The position numbers and the translations under genes were made by a program. From contig OY856186.1 in the NCBI GenBank assembly GCA_963693315.1, positions 303,310,586 through 303,374,585 on the forward strand: a stretch of 64,000 bases of DNA, in the 5' to 3' direction. Below the pieces are notes generated by a model. It did no database searches, was not told where the DNA came from, and saw nothing but the letters and a program-made list of their open reading frames with translations. The stretch's first letter is position 1. Each line of letters opens with the position of its first letter. Positions 1 through 8,989 of this stretch are shown here, piece after piece. This stretch comes from Diogma glabrata (lineage: Eukaryota; Arthropoda; Insecta; Diptera; Cylindrotomidae).

Positions 1-105
1 TAAGGTGTACACCCACCACAGTCTGCTCGTTAATTAATCGTGAATATACCGTATTAATCTCTGAATGTATAGTAAAAGATAACGTTTAACATGTTATCTG
101 GGATA

Positions 106-1103
106 TTCAAAGCTATTGATTTATAAATGGTGGGATGCAATGATTAATGTGTTGATTTGATTCATAAAAAACTATGAGCACCATATGGAAAAACAAACAA
201 TTCATTTAAAAGGCGTTTGAATTACAAGAAATAAAACAGAAAAATTGGGAAGATTTGCGAAGTGTTGTTGACACAGTTACAGCTCAACAGCAACAGCGAT
301 TCAAAAATTGTTGCAATATTTATTCATTATTGCACAAGAAAACAGAATTAATTGGATCGCCGCTAAATTCTGAATTCAAATGTATGGAAATCTGAACTTT
401 TTGCTTCCGTAAGAGACATATATTGCGGTTGGGTGCATGGCGGGGTGGGATTTTTGATGCATGAGCAAGTGTTGATGGAAGTGCATGTGACGAGTTCCTA
501 TCAATCAGCGTAGTCGAAAATACTCGACGGCTACAAATAAAATTTACAACGTCGACAAAACGGGTCTGTTTTATAAAATTACTCCAGAAAAAAAATTTAA
601 ATAATAAAAATGTGTAAGTTGAGAGCGAATGAATGGCTTGTGATAGAAAAAAGTAAATCACCCAGCTTATTTAGAAGCATTAAGTCTCTACCGTTGGATA
701 ATACAGAAAATACAAAGACCTAGAAGTCTTCTAATATTATTGAATGTTTTAAGAAAACGAAACACCGAGTTAAAGAAAAATTAACTGTTGGATAATTGCC
801 CTGCACATCTTCATTTGAAAAATCTAAAATTTATTAAATTAGTGATTATCCCACTAAACACGTCATCTGCTCTTCAGTCGAAGGATAAGGGTGTAGTAAA
901 AATTTTTAAAAATCACTATCGACAGAATTTTTAATAAAAATTGTTAGAAATGACAATGGCCAAAGCACAACTCTTTCTAATTGGTAGATGCTATCCAACT
1001 AGAAATCGTTTTAGTAAGTAAACGTCGTATTTCAATTGACTTAAACATGCCGAATTCTTTCAAGTTGATGATGATGATGATACAGACGATGTGAGTTACG
1101 AGC
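106..1103 (+). pseudogene. pogo/Tigger-like transposase relic, left arm of inverted duplication
   Basis: Decayed DDE transposase of the pogo/Tigger group (Tc1/mariner superfamily). On the plus strand about 540-580 reads NVDKTGLFYKI, the family's first catalytic Asp block. About 785-900 reads LLDNCPAHLHLKNLK followed by IPLNTSSALQSKDKG, the second Asp block and the downstream conserved block. Several in-frame stops separate them, so the gene is dead. The N-terminal DNA-binding part is not recognisable. The whole segment recurs in inverted orientation at 4565-5955 with the same lesions, so it was duplicated after it decayed. The 113-codon frame on the opposite strand (320-661) is an antisense shadow. 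Confidence 0.75.
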
Positions 1104-1213
1104 GCGTCTTCTCTAAATTTGGCTTGTTATACATACGAAACCCTAAAACTGGCATTGAGCACGTCTTCTCTAAATTTGGTTCGGTAGATACGAAACCCCA
1201 AAACCGATTTGGT
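1100..1213. repeat. 57-bp tandem duplication (2 copies)
   Basis: Units start at 1100 and 1157, each beginning GAGC(G/A)CGTCTTCTCTAAAT. They begin exactly where the left inverted-repeat arm stops matching the right arm. Confidence 0.7.
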
Positions 1214-1349
1214 AAGGAAAAATCTGAAAAACTAGTTATTATTAGCTTTACTACATTTGTAATACCTATATAAAACCGACGATGACGACAATTAGTTTTG
1301 AGTTTTTTAAATGCAAGTATATATGTTAAATTGAAATAAAAATATATTA

Positions 1350-1522
1350 CAGTCAAACTTCCATAAATCGAACTTCTATTATTCGAATTTCTCTATAAAT
1401 CGTATTAATATTTTGAATTAAAATTTTGAATTTCTGTATAAATCGTTTCTATATTTCGAAATTTCCCTAAATCGAACTAAAATTGATGGCTTTTGGTGGT
1501 TCGAATTATGGAAGTTTCACTG
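1350..1522. mobile_element. pogo/Tigger-type MITE, 173 bp
   Basis: Terminal inverted repeats: left CAGTCAAACTTCCATAAAT, right (reverse complement) CAGTGAAACTTCCATAATT. TA dinucleotides at 1348-1349 and 1523-1524 are the target duplication. The interior is AT-rich and repeats the theme 'ATAAATCG'. The CAGT(G/C)AAACTTCCATAA ends are typical of pogo/Tigger elements. There is no coding capacity. Confidence 0.8.
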
Positions 1523-1689
1523 TACTTTCAAACCAAATTTTTTACCTATTTACCATAATATTTTCAAGTTGAAATATTTAAGTGCATCAGGTCATTCCGG
1601 AATCACGACATTCATAGGTCACAGAGTATCTTATCATTGTTCAAATTTCTAAGCCAATAAAGACAAACATGCCATTAGATTGAGGGATA

Positions 1690-1965
1690 CACTACGCTTG
1701 GGTATCTTCGACAACTATTTGAGTAGCTTCTGAGAATATTCAAGAAATCTTGAGAATCTTAAACGAGATTCTTAATAATCGTCACAAAATCTTCAGAATC
1801 TGTCCGAATATCTTGAGAATTTTCAAAGAATCTTGAGAATATTTGAACGTACAGAGTATTTTCAGATAATCTAAAGAATTATGGAATCTTTTAAAATCTT
1901 TAAATCTCTAGAGAACCTTGGAAATCTTTAGAGAACCTTTAAATAACCTAAAATTATTTAGAACA
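1690..1965. repeat. Degenerate AATCTTGAGAAT-type simple repeats
   Basis: Imperfect iterations of a 12-20 bp theme (AATCTTGAGAAT, AATCTTTAGAGAACC). No gene seen. Confidence 0.5.
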
Positions 1966-2052
1966 CCTGTTTTCTTTGTGATTTTCTACTCCGTTTTATT
2001 TAAACCACAAAAAAACGAATGATCGTAGTATGTATAATAGTAGATTCTTGTA

Positions 2053-2288
2053 CACACAAAAAAATTTTATGGTTAAAGTGATCATGTTTTAGAGAACCAT
2101 AAAATGTGGTCAATAATAATCATAGTATGGTTCTGTATCTATAATAACAACCATAAAATTTGGTTATCTATCACCATAGTATGGTTCGTGGTAACCATAA
2201 AATATAGTTAACATATCCACCATAGTATGGTTCTCTAAAAATATGGTTCTTTTTGATCAATTTAACCATGAAACCATTTTTTTGTGTG
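2053..2288. mobile_element. MITE with CACACAAAAAAAT ends, 236 bp
   Basis: The ends are CACACAAAAAAA and TTTTTTTGTGTG, flanked by TA at 2051-2052 and 2289-2290. The interior alternates ACCATAAAAT and CATAGTATGGTTC blocks several times, forming an internal tandem or inverted repeat. The TA duplication suggests a Tc1/mariner-type mobiliser. Non-coding. Confidence 0.7.
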
Positions 2289-2658
2289 TATGAGCTTAGA
2301 ATGAAGGCAATTCTTCACGAGGATGAAGTTTCCCGAAACGAGCGTAGCGAGTGCAGGGAATCATCCGAGTGAAGAATTGCCATCATCCTAAGCGAATACA
2401 AGATGCTATTTTATCCACGACTTCAACATATTTCGTTTTATTTCCATTTTTCTTGTAAAAGTTTATATCGCCATATTGAAATACATTGATCAAAGATAGC
2501 ATCGAAAAAAAACAAGATTGTTTATTTTATATTTTATATGTATTTCTACAGAACTGTTAAAGAATTTTATCAAATTCACTAGTTGTGGAATGACTACAAT
2601 TACAATGAAAGATATACGCATGGAATGCATATATTCTTTAGTAGTCGTGGATAAAATA
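2287..2658. mobile_element. Hairpin-headed short element, copy H1
   Basis: A long imperfect hairpin (about 2287-2399) has arms pairing GGCAATTCTTCAC with GTGAAGAATTGCC. Its apex carries the CG-rich motif GAGCGTAGCGAG. It is followed by AATACAAGATGCTATTTTAT. A perfect 16-bp inverted repeat lies at 2407-2422 (TATTTTATCCACGACT) and 2643-2658. The layout matches 3866-4390 and 8190-8710 although the sequences differ. Borders are approximate and the family is not recognised. Confidence 0.5.
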
Positions 2659-2754
2659 TATTACATAAAAGCAAAATTAAACACAAAAAATTGTTTAAAA
2701 CAAAATAACGTGTTTTAAACAAAAAAATGTAGTTTTATTTTTTTTTTAAAACAG

Positions 2755-2940
2755 TGTTTTTTCAATTCTGCTGTTGTTGTTGTTATAGCGACGTGTTTGG
2801 TGCTACTGCCCTTCGGCTGTACCACAAATCCTCCCTTCGTCAATTCTGTTCAATTTACATGCATATAAATCAAAACCTTTCCAAATGTATACGATATTTG
2901 AAAGCCAGTTGGTTCAACGAACTTTGTCAATATTTTAAAA
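2755..2940 (-). other. Possible 5'-truncated LINE tail (minus strand)
   Basis: A GC-richer segment than its surroundings ends, on the minus strand, in a repeated CAACAA tract (about 2772-2786 on the plus strand reads TGTTGTTGTTGTTAT). This resembles the 3' tail of some non-LTR retrotransposons. No reading frame supports it. Confidence 0.25.
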
Positions 2941-2944
2941 TTAA

Positions 2945-3300
2945 TTGCGTAGACACCTATAGTTTTTGCGGGCCAAATAGCTCGCTCACGTAGCCGCGCA
3001 TGTTAGTGAAATTAACTTGTAAATACGGAAATATACTTTCAATCAAAGCATCTTTGGTAGCCATCATATTGCAAAATTTGTCTGGGAATCGAATGCATTG
3101 TGTATTTTCTTGTAATTGAATTTATCCGTTGTCAATTTTAAGCAATTGTTCGTTGATTTATTTTAAGGGATAATTTACAAACACTACGCCATATGTAGCA
3201 CGTGCATTGATCGGCAATATCTGTCTGAATTCATCGGCCAGTAGCAGTCTCAAAAATGTATATTTTGAAAATCGCCATTGCTACTAAATAAATTAGTAGT
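2945..3300 (-). pseudogene. Helitron-type PIF1-like helicase relic, copy 1
   Basis: The minus strand encodes broken pieces matching copy 2 at 6265-6660: a segment around the 'DDF.QILP' region, then NFCNMVATKDALIES-like and ARLRERAIWPA-like blocks. These correspond to the PIF1-family helicase region carried by Helitrons. Frameshifts and stops throughout make it non-functional. Surrounding sequence to about 4505 also matches copy 2, so this belongs to one large direct duplication. Confidence 0.6.
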
Positions 3301-3866
3301 ATAGTTAAAGTTTAGTTATAGTTGATTAAAGAAATCTGTAGTATCACAACAGAGATAAAACCTATTGTACGAATAGACAAAATAAAAAAAAAACAAAACC
3401 AAACGTCTCATTTATCAAAATTTATCCTACACATAGGCCGTCTTAATTCAAACATTTGAATATAAAGATTCTTTCTTAAAATTAGTTGCAATGTAACACA
3501 ATCTCTCATTTATTAAAATCAATTCCAATCAAAATTCGAACCTATGACAACTAAAAATTCATAAATCTAAATGATCTATAATGATAATTATTTTAAACTA
3601 AAGAAAATATCAAAACTAAAGAAAATCTGCAAATATAATTGATTGAAGGTCATTATTTGTAAATAGTAAACAAAAAAAGTTTATCCTTCGTTCAATCGTT
3701 CATAAAACAAAAAAATTTAGTTTCAGAATATAAAAATATTTAAAATTTATATTGTATTTGTAAATTTAAAGGGATCGTTTTGCATGTATTTATTTTTTTT
3801 TTGTTTTATTTTCTATCATACTTCTTTATGTGTATTTTACTTTTTTTTTGTTTATTTACAAAATAA
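3300..3866. repeat. Non-coding part of Helitron-linked direct repeat, copy 1
   Basis: AT-rich sequence that reappears in order at about 6660-6770 and 7195-7500 (for example CTCATTTATCAAAATTTATC and the stretch near 3462 around CTTTCTTAAAA). No gene seen. Confidence 0.6.
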
Positions 3867-4390
3867 TAGTATATTATTGAATTAGGAGCTAAAGTCGTAC
3901 TTTTTGTGTTGAGTCTATAGTTTGGCGGCCGACCGTAGGGAGGCCGACAATTATAGACGAAACACAAAAAGTCACTTTAGCTCCGAATTCAATACACTAT
4001 TTTTTCGGCAAACGTTTAAATTTGTTTAAAAATATGAAATTAATGCATCAAATTTTTTAAAAATATGTTTTAGGTAATCAATTTTCTGAAATTAATTTTT
4101 TTTTATTTTTATTCATTAAAATGAACTGAAATGCATTCTGTTTTGAACAAATTAATAATATCATTTTATTTTACTTTACTGCCGCCGTAAAAATATGAAA
4201 ATTACTTTACAGCTGCCGTAAAAATATGAAAATTACTTTACAGCCGCCGTAAAAATATGGAAGTTACTTTACAGCCGCCGGCAGAAAAAGTAAAAATGAC
4301 GTCACTTTTGCAGCCGCCGGCTAAAAAGTAAGACTTTAGCTACTCCCCAGCGGCAGTAAAGTTAAACTTTACAGCCGTTAGCCGAAAAAT
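3866..4390. mobile_element. Hairpin-headed short element, copy H2
   Basis: A palindromic head (about 3866-4003) has arms pairing GGAGCTAAAGT with ACTTTAGCTCC and TTTTTGTGTT with AACACAAAAA. The apex is CG-rich (GGCGGCCGACCGTAGGGAGG). It is followed by AATACACTATTTTTTCGGC, whose inverted partner GCCGAAAAAT closes the element at 4381-4390. The duplicated Helitron region at about 7870-7915 lacks this segment, giving a natural empty site and so evidence of insertion. A diverged copy of the head lies at 35935-36110. Confidence 0.6.
4173..4296. repeat. 31-bp minisatellite, four units
   Basis: Units start at 4173, 4204, 4235 and 4266, each beginning ACTTTAC(A/T)GC(C/T)GCCGTAAAA. The array lies inside hairpin-headed element H2. 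A related half-unit continues to about 4380. Confidence 0.75.
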
Positions 4391-4564
4391 AAAATTTTAA
4401 GAAGAAGAAAAGAGAAAAATAAAATCCGGATATACTTTTTATTCATTTTGTTTTATTTTTATTATAAATATCTGTATTAAATAGATACAAAACAGGCCAA
4501 AAAGAGTTGTTATCGAGGAGCAAAACTTGGCCTATCCCATTAGTGGAATATCATCATCAGCATC

Positions 4565-5955
4565 GTAACTCACAGCGTCTGTATCATCATCATCATCAAC
4601 TTGCAAGAATTCGGCATGTTTAAGTCAATTGAAATACGACGTTTACTTACTAAAACGATTTCTAGTTGGATAGCATCTACCAATTAGAAAGAGTTGTGCT
4701 TTGGCCATTGTCATTTCTAACAATTTTTATTAAAAATTCTGTCGATAGTGATTTTTAAAAATTTTTACTACACCCTTATCCTTCGACTGAAGAGCAGATG
4801 ACGTGTTTAGTGGGATAATCACTAATTTAATAAATTTTAGATTTTTCAAATGGAGATGTGCAGGGCAATTATCCAACAGTTAATTTTTCTTTAACTCGGT
4901 GTTTCGTTTTCTTAAAACATTCAATAATATTAGAAGACATCTAGGTCTTTGTATTTTCTGTATTATCCAACGGCTATCCTTAATGCTTCTAAATAAGCTG
5001 GGTGATTTACTTTTTTCTATCACAAGCCATTCATTCGCTCTCAACTTACACATTTTTATTATTTAAATTTTTTTTCTGGAGTAATTTTATAAAACAGACC
5101 CGTTTTGTCGACGTTGTAAATTTTATTTGTAGCCGTCGAGTATTTTCGACTACGCTGATTGATAGGAACTCGTCACATGCACTTCCATCAACACTTGCTC
5201 ATGCATCAAAAATCCCACCCCGCCATGCACCCAACCGCAATATATGTCTCTTACGGAAGCAAAAAGTTCAGATTTCCATACATTTGAATTCAGAATTTAG
5301 CGGCGATCCAATTAATTCTGTTTTCTTGTGCAATATTGAATAAATATTGCAACAATTTTTGAATCGCTGTTGCTGTTGCATAGGCGTATTCAGGGGGGGT
5401 GCGAGGGTGCATATGCACCCCCTTAAAAGGCCAAAATCAACACCATAATTATGCTATTGAATCACTTCAGATGTGTGATAAAGTACTTTATCCCAATGTT
5501 TTTAAATTATTAAAAATTTTAGTGACGTCACGACATGCACTTCAGAACATTCATTTTCAACTTTAAAATATTTAAAAAGCTACTTGCGAAATTCTACTTC
5601 AGAAAAAGAATAAACGAAAATTAAACATTTGTTTGTAAAATATATACAAAAGTAATTATATTGTAGTGATACATATTAAATATTAAAAAAGAAATAAATG
5701 CAAATTTGCGTACATAGTTTTTATTATTTAATTTAAAAAAATGCACCCCCCCAAAAAAAATCCTGGATACGCCCCTGTGCTGTTGAGCTGTAACTGTGTC
5801 AACAACACTTCGCAAATCTTCCCAATTTTTCTGTTTTATTTCTTGTAATTCAAACGCCTTTTAAATGAAATGTTTGTTTTTCCATATGGTGCTCATAGTT
5901 TTTTATGAATCAAATCAACACATTAATCATTGCATCCCACCATTTATAAATCAAT
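4565..5955 (-). pseudogene. pogo/Tigger-like transposase relic, right arm of inverted duplication
   Basis: Reverse complement of 106-1103, nearly identical apart from scattered substitutions (for example the antisense 113-codon frame at 5002-5343 differs from the left one by one residue). The transposase blocks NVDKTGLFYK and LLDNCPAHLHLKNL are read on the minus strand. It carries the same stops as the left arm. It differs by a 399-bp hAT-type MITE at 5379-5777 that the left arm lacks. The arm ends directly against a T-run at about 5959. Confidence 0.75.
5379..5777. mobile_element. hAT-type MITE, 399 bp, TSD TGCTGTTG
   Basis: The ends are CATAGGCGTATTCAGG and (reverse complement) CAGGGGCGTATCCAGG, with G-rich and C-rich tracts just inside. 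The 8-bp repeat TGCTGTTG sits at 5371-5378 and 5778-5785. The left arm of the inverted duplication (around 285-300) is the empty site, with a single TGCTGTTG on its complement. 8-bp duplications and CAGGGGCG ends are hAT hallmarks. There is no transposase inside. Confidence 0.9.
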
Positions 5956-6264
5956 AGCTTTTTTTTTTTTTTTTTTTTATTGCGATCATAAAATAGCCTA
6001 AAAGGCTTGTACAACGATCATATATCGATAAAATTTATTAAATCTATTACAGCAGAGTTTTAATCCTTATAATATAGTCAACTTGTTTTTATTAATGATA
6101 CAATTGAATAGTATAACCTAGATGACTTTAATTACCTGACTAAAAATTTAATTAGTATGACTGATAATTCATTGTCTATCTCAAATTATGAACAGTTTTT
6201 ATAATTAATCACTTTCTTTAATATTTCTATATTCAAACAAAAGATTTAATTTATTATTTCAATT
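5956..6264 (-). mobile_element. Poly(A)-tailed retroelement 3' end (minus strand)
   Basis: A 20-T run (5959-5978) is followed by sequence whose complement reads AAGCCTTTTAGGCTATTTTA before the tail, resembling a non-LTR retrotransposon 3' UTR. No coding frame survives. It abuts the end of the Tigger arm. Confidence 0.4.
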
Positions 6265-6765
6265 AGGGCGTTGACACCTATACTTTTTGCGGGCCAAATA
6301 GCTCGCTCACGAAGCCGCGCATGATTAGTGAAAATAACTTGTAAACCTCTAAATATACTTTCAATTAAAGCATCTTTGGTAGCCACCATATTGCAAAAAT
6401 TGTTTGGAAAACGAATGCATTGTGTATTTTCTTGTAATTGAATTTATCCGTTTTAAATTTTGAGCAATTGTTCGTTGAACGCTAATGCCAATTGATCATT
6501 TTGAAGATGATCACGCAAATTTATTGTAAGAGATAATCTGTGTGATTCTTTCATCCGCATATGTATCACGTGCGATGATCGGCAATATTTAACTGAAATC
6601 ATCGGCCAATAGCAGTCTCAAAAATGTATATTTTGAAAATCGCCGTTGCTGCTAAATAAATTAGTAGTATAGTTAAAGTTTAGCTATAGTTCATTAAAGA
6701 AATCTGTAGTACCACAACAGAGATAAAACCTATTGTACGAATAGAAAAAATAAAAAAAAACATTT
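6265..6765 (-). pseudogene. Helitron-type PIF1-like helicase relic, copy 2
   Basis: Better preserved than copy 1. On the minus strand the order of blocks is LLLADDFS*ILPIIARDTYA, then DHLQNDQLALAFNEQLLKI, then FPNNFCNMVATKDALIESIF, then HARLRERAIWPAKSIGVNAL. This matches the C-terminal part of PIF1-like helicases carried by Helitrons (the '.GDFRQILP', 'LP..FC' and 'RAIL' regions). An in-frame stop and frame changes show it is dead. No Rep/HUH nuclease is visible nearby. Confidence 0.65.
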
Positions 6766-7556
6766 TGTAGGAATTGAAAAACCGATAGTTGGATTGGAAT
6801 ATGTATCAACTCATACTTTAAAATATATTAGCATATTTAAAAAGTTTACTCAAAATCCAATATCAGAAACTGATGTTATCGAAGATTGAAATAAATAGGC
6901 AATCAAGAGACCTGCCCCACGCAACTTATCCTAATATCACCCCAAAATTAACCAGGTATTTGTCCTGCCAATACTCCATTCAATTCGAATGTGCAAATGT
7001 CATAAGCCGAAGCCATAAACCAAACTTTGCATTTATCAATATTTAATCCAAACACAAACCCAAGCGTTCTAGCTAAATCATACTATTATAAACATTCTTA
7101 AATAAAAATACTTACAATGTAACAAAAAATCCCTCCTTTATCATTTATCAATATCAATGAAAACCATACAACTTTCCTAATCAACGCCAACAAAACCGCC
7201 AACCTCTCATTTATCAAAATTTATCCTAAACATATGCCCAAGCGTCTTAATTCAAACATTTGAATATTAAGATTCTTTCTTAAAAGTAGTTGCAATGTAA
7301 CATAATATCTCAATTATTAAAATCAATTCCAATCAAAACTCGAACTATCCTATGACACCAAAAAATCATAAACTTAAATGTATATTATTTTAAACTAAAA
7401 AAATATCAAAAAAACAATTGATTGAAATTGAAGATAAAATTTGTAAATAGTAAACAAAAAAAATATGTCCTTCAATGTTTAAAGGGAGTATTTACATGTA
7501 TGTGTAAAAGAACTTTTTATTTTAAAATTGTTTCTTTTCTTAGGCTTGAATCGTAT
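6766..7556. repeat. Non-coding part of Helitron-linked direct repeat, copy 2
   Basis: Positions 7195-7500 match 3400-3780 of copy 1. Positions about 6770-7195 are specific to this copy and partly repeat the same AT-rich themes (CATTTATCAATAT). No gene seen. Confidence 0.55.
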
Positions 7557-7815
7557 GAAATCTTTTAATTTATATTTTTTGGTTTATAGCCTATTTTATT
7601 TTTATTTTTATTAACTATTACATTAATTTAAATATTGAAGACGATGACGTTTCGACTGCATTACGTCAGTCCTTTTCAAATCAGATTCTGATTTGAAAAG
7701 GACTGACGTAATGCAGTCGAAACGTCATCGTCTTCAATATTTAAATTAATGTAATAGTTAATAAAAATAAAAATAAAATAGGCTATAAACCAAAAAATAT
7801 AAATTAAAAGATTTC
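7557..7815. mobile_element. Fold-back element 1: perfect 128-bp arms, 3-nt loop
   Basis: The left arm (7557-7684) and right arm (7688-7815) are exact reverse complements around the loop ATT. Near the apex each arm holds a short hairpin followed by CGAAAC (GACTG...CAGTC, then GAAAC). It sits inside Helitron copy 2; copy 1 (about 3790-3820) lacks it, so it is an insertion. The same 'hairpin plus GAAA' theme occurs in the fold-backs at 13168-13440 and 31570-31985. Confidence 0.8.
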
Positions 7816-8189
7816 AACTTTTCATTTTCTATCATATTTCTTTACGTGTATTTTACTTTTTTTGTTTATTTACAAGTAACAAAATAAATAAAATTTGAAG
7901 TAGAAGAAAAGAGAAAAATTCTTTTTTTTTTATTTTGTTTCTACATATGATTAAAAAGATACAAAACAGGCCAAAAAGAGAAACAAATATATATCTTATT
8001 CATTCGTTAAAATCTCAAATAGAAATTTTGTATATTTCTTTATTTTTAAATTCTCTTACACAATTTTGTGTTAAACGTTACTTCTCTAGTATTCTACTCT
8101 ATGGTACTGGCTTACATACAAATTGTAAAATAATAATAATTAATAATAATAATAATGTGTGAAACAACGTCTTTTTCACTTCAAAATAG

Positions 8190-8710
8190 TTATTTATTAT
8201 ACAAGGGAAAAAAGTAGTAGATTTTAGCTCGAGGTTGTGTTGTCTCCCGACGCGAAGCGGAGGGAGACAAAAAACCGAGAGCTAAAATCTACAATTTTTC
8301 CCGTGTATAATACACTATTTTTTTCTGTGACTGGATAAATATTAATATAATTATTGAAAAAATAATATTAAACACATATTACAATATGTATATTCACCAC
8401 ACCATACGAATTTTTCTTGAATAAAAACTTAAAATTAAGTTTCATTTTATTTGTCAAAACCAGTTTTTAACATCAAGAAGAAAACGGTATAACTTTTCAT
8501 TAACATTCAAATAGTCATAAATGTTCATAAATATTCATAATATTCATCATTTATGTGTATATATGTATTTATATATATATTTTTATCTATCCGGGAAAAA
8601 AGTACATACTTTTTTCCCGGGGAAAAAAGTATTTTATGAAAAGTAGCATTTTTGCACCTGTCAGCAGAAGTAAAATGTTAAACTTTTTTCCCGTCACAGA
8701 AAAAACTTCA
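8190..8710. mobile_element. Hairpin-headed short element, copy H3
   Basis: The head hairpin (about 8196-8316) pairs GATTTTAGCTC with GAGCTAAAATC and GTCTCCC with GGGAGAC, with the apex ACGCGAAGCG. It is followed by AATACACTATTTTTTTCTGT. A 13-bp perfect inverted repeat at 8319-8331 and 8693-8705 (TTTTTTCTGTGAC) closes the element. A further perfect 30-bp palindrome lies inside at about 8591-8620 (CCGGGAAAAAAGTA and its complement around CA). Its 3' part resembles that of H2 (GTTAAACTTT...CCGT...GAAAAA). Confidence 0.55.
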
Positions 8711-8989
8711 TTTATTTTTAACACCATATGTTTTTTGTTTCTATCTGTGATACGCGGAGATAGTAAATCCAAAAAAGAATTATGTAACGATTTTAGCTAT
8801 CATGAAATTTACCGGCATTCTCACGATCGCATATGTTAAGCTAGACCAAAATATTTTAGGCAAAAGATTGACTAGACTTGTGGTTTTCATAAGTTTGTAA
8901 ACGAGCAAACTCCGAGCAGTAGTTATGCAGCTTTTAACCCAAAACTTATGGGCTCCATAACGATCGTTTGAATCATAATATTTCAACCT

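Noticed and set aside
320..661. 113-codon frame, repeated at 5002-5343
   Set aside because: Antisense to the pogo/Tigger blocks; conserved only because the whole arm was duplicated.
1..5960. A single DNA transposon with 1-kb terminal inverted repeats
   Set aside because: The arms carry identical dead transposase relics pointing inward, the outer ends show no target duplication, and the right end stops at an unrelated T-run.
7640..7730. A canonical hammerhead ribozyme in fold-back 1
   Set aside because: The core reads CTGACGT rather than CUGANGA, and no cleavage-site stem could be assigned by eye; kept only as a shared theme among fold-backs.
8555..8839. 94-codon frame across 8555-8839
   Set aside because: Covers the palindromes of hairpin-headed element H3; low-complexity peptide.
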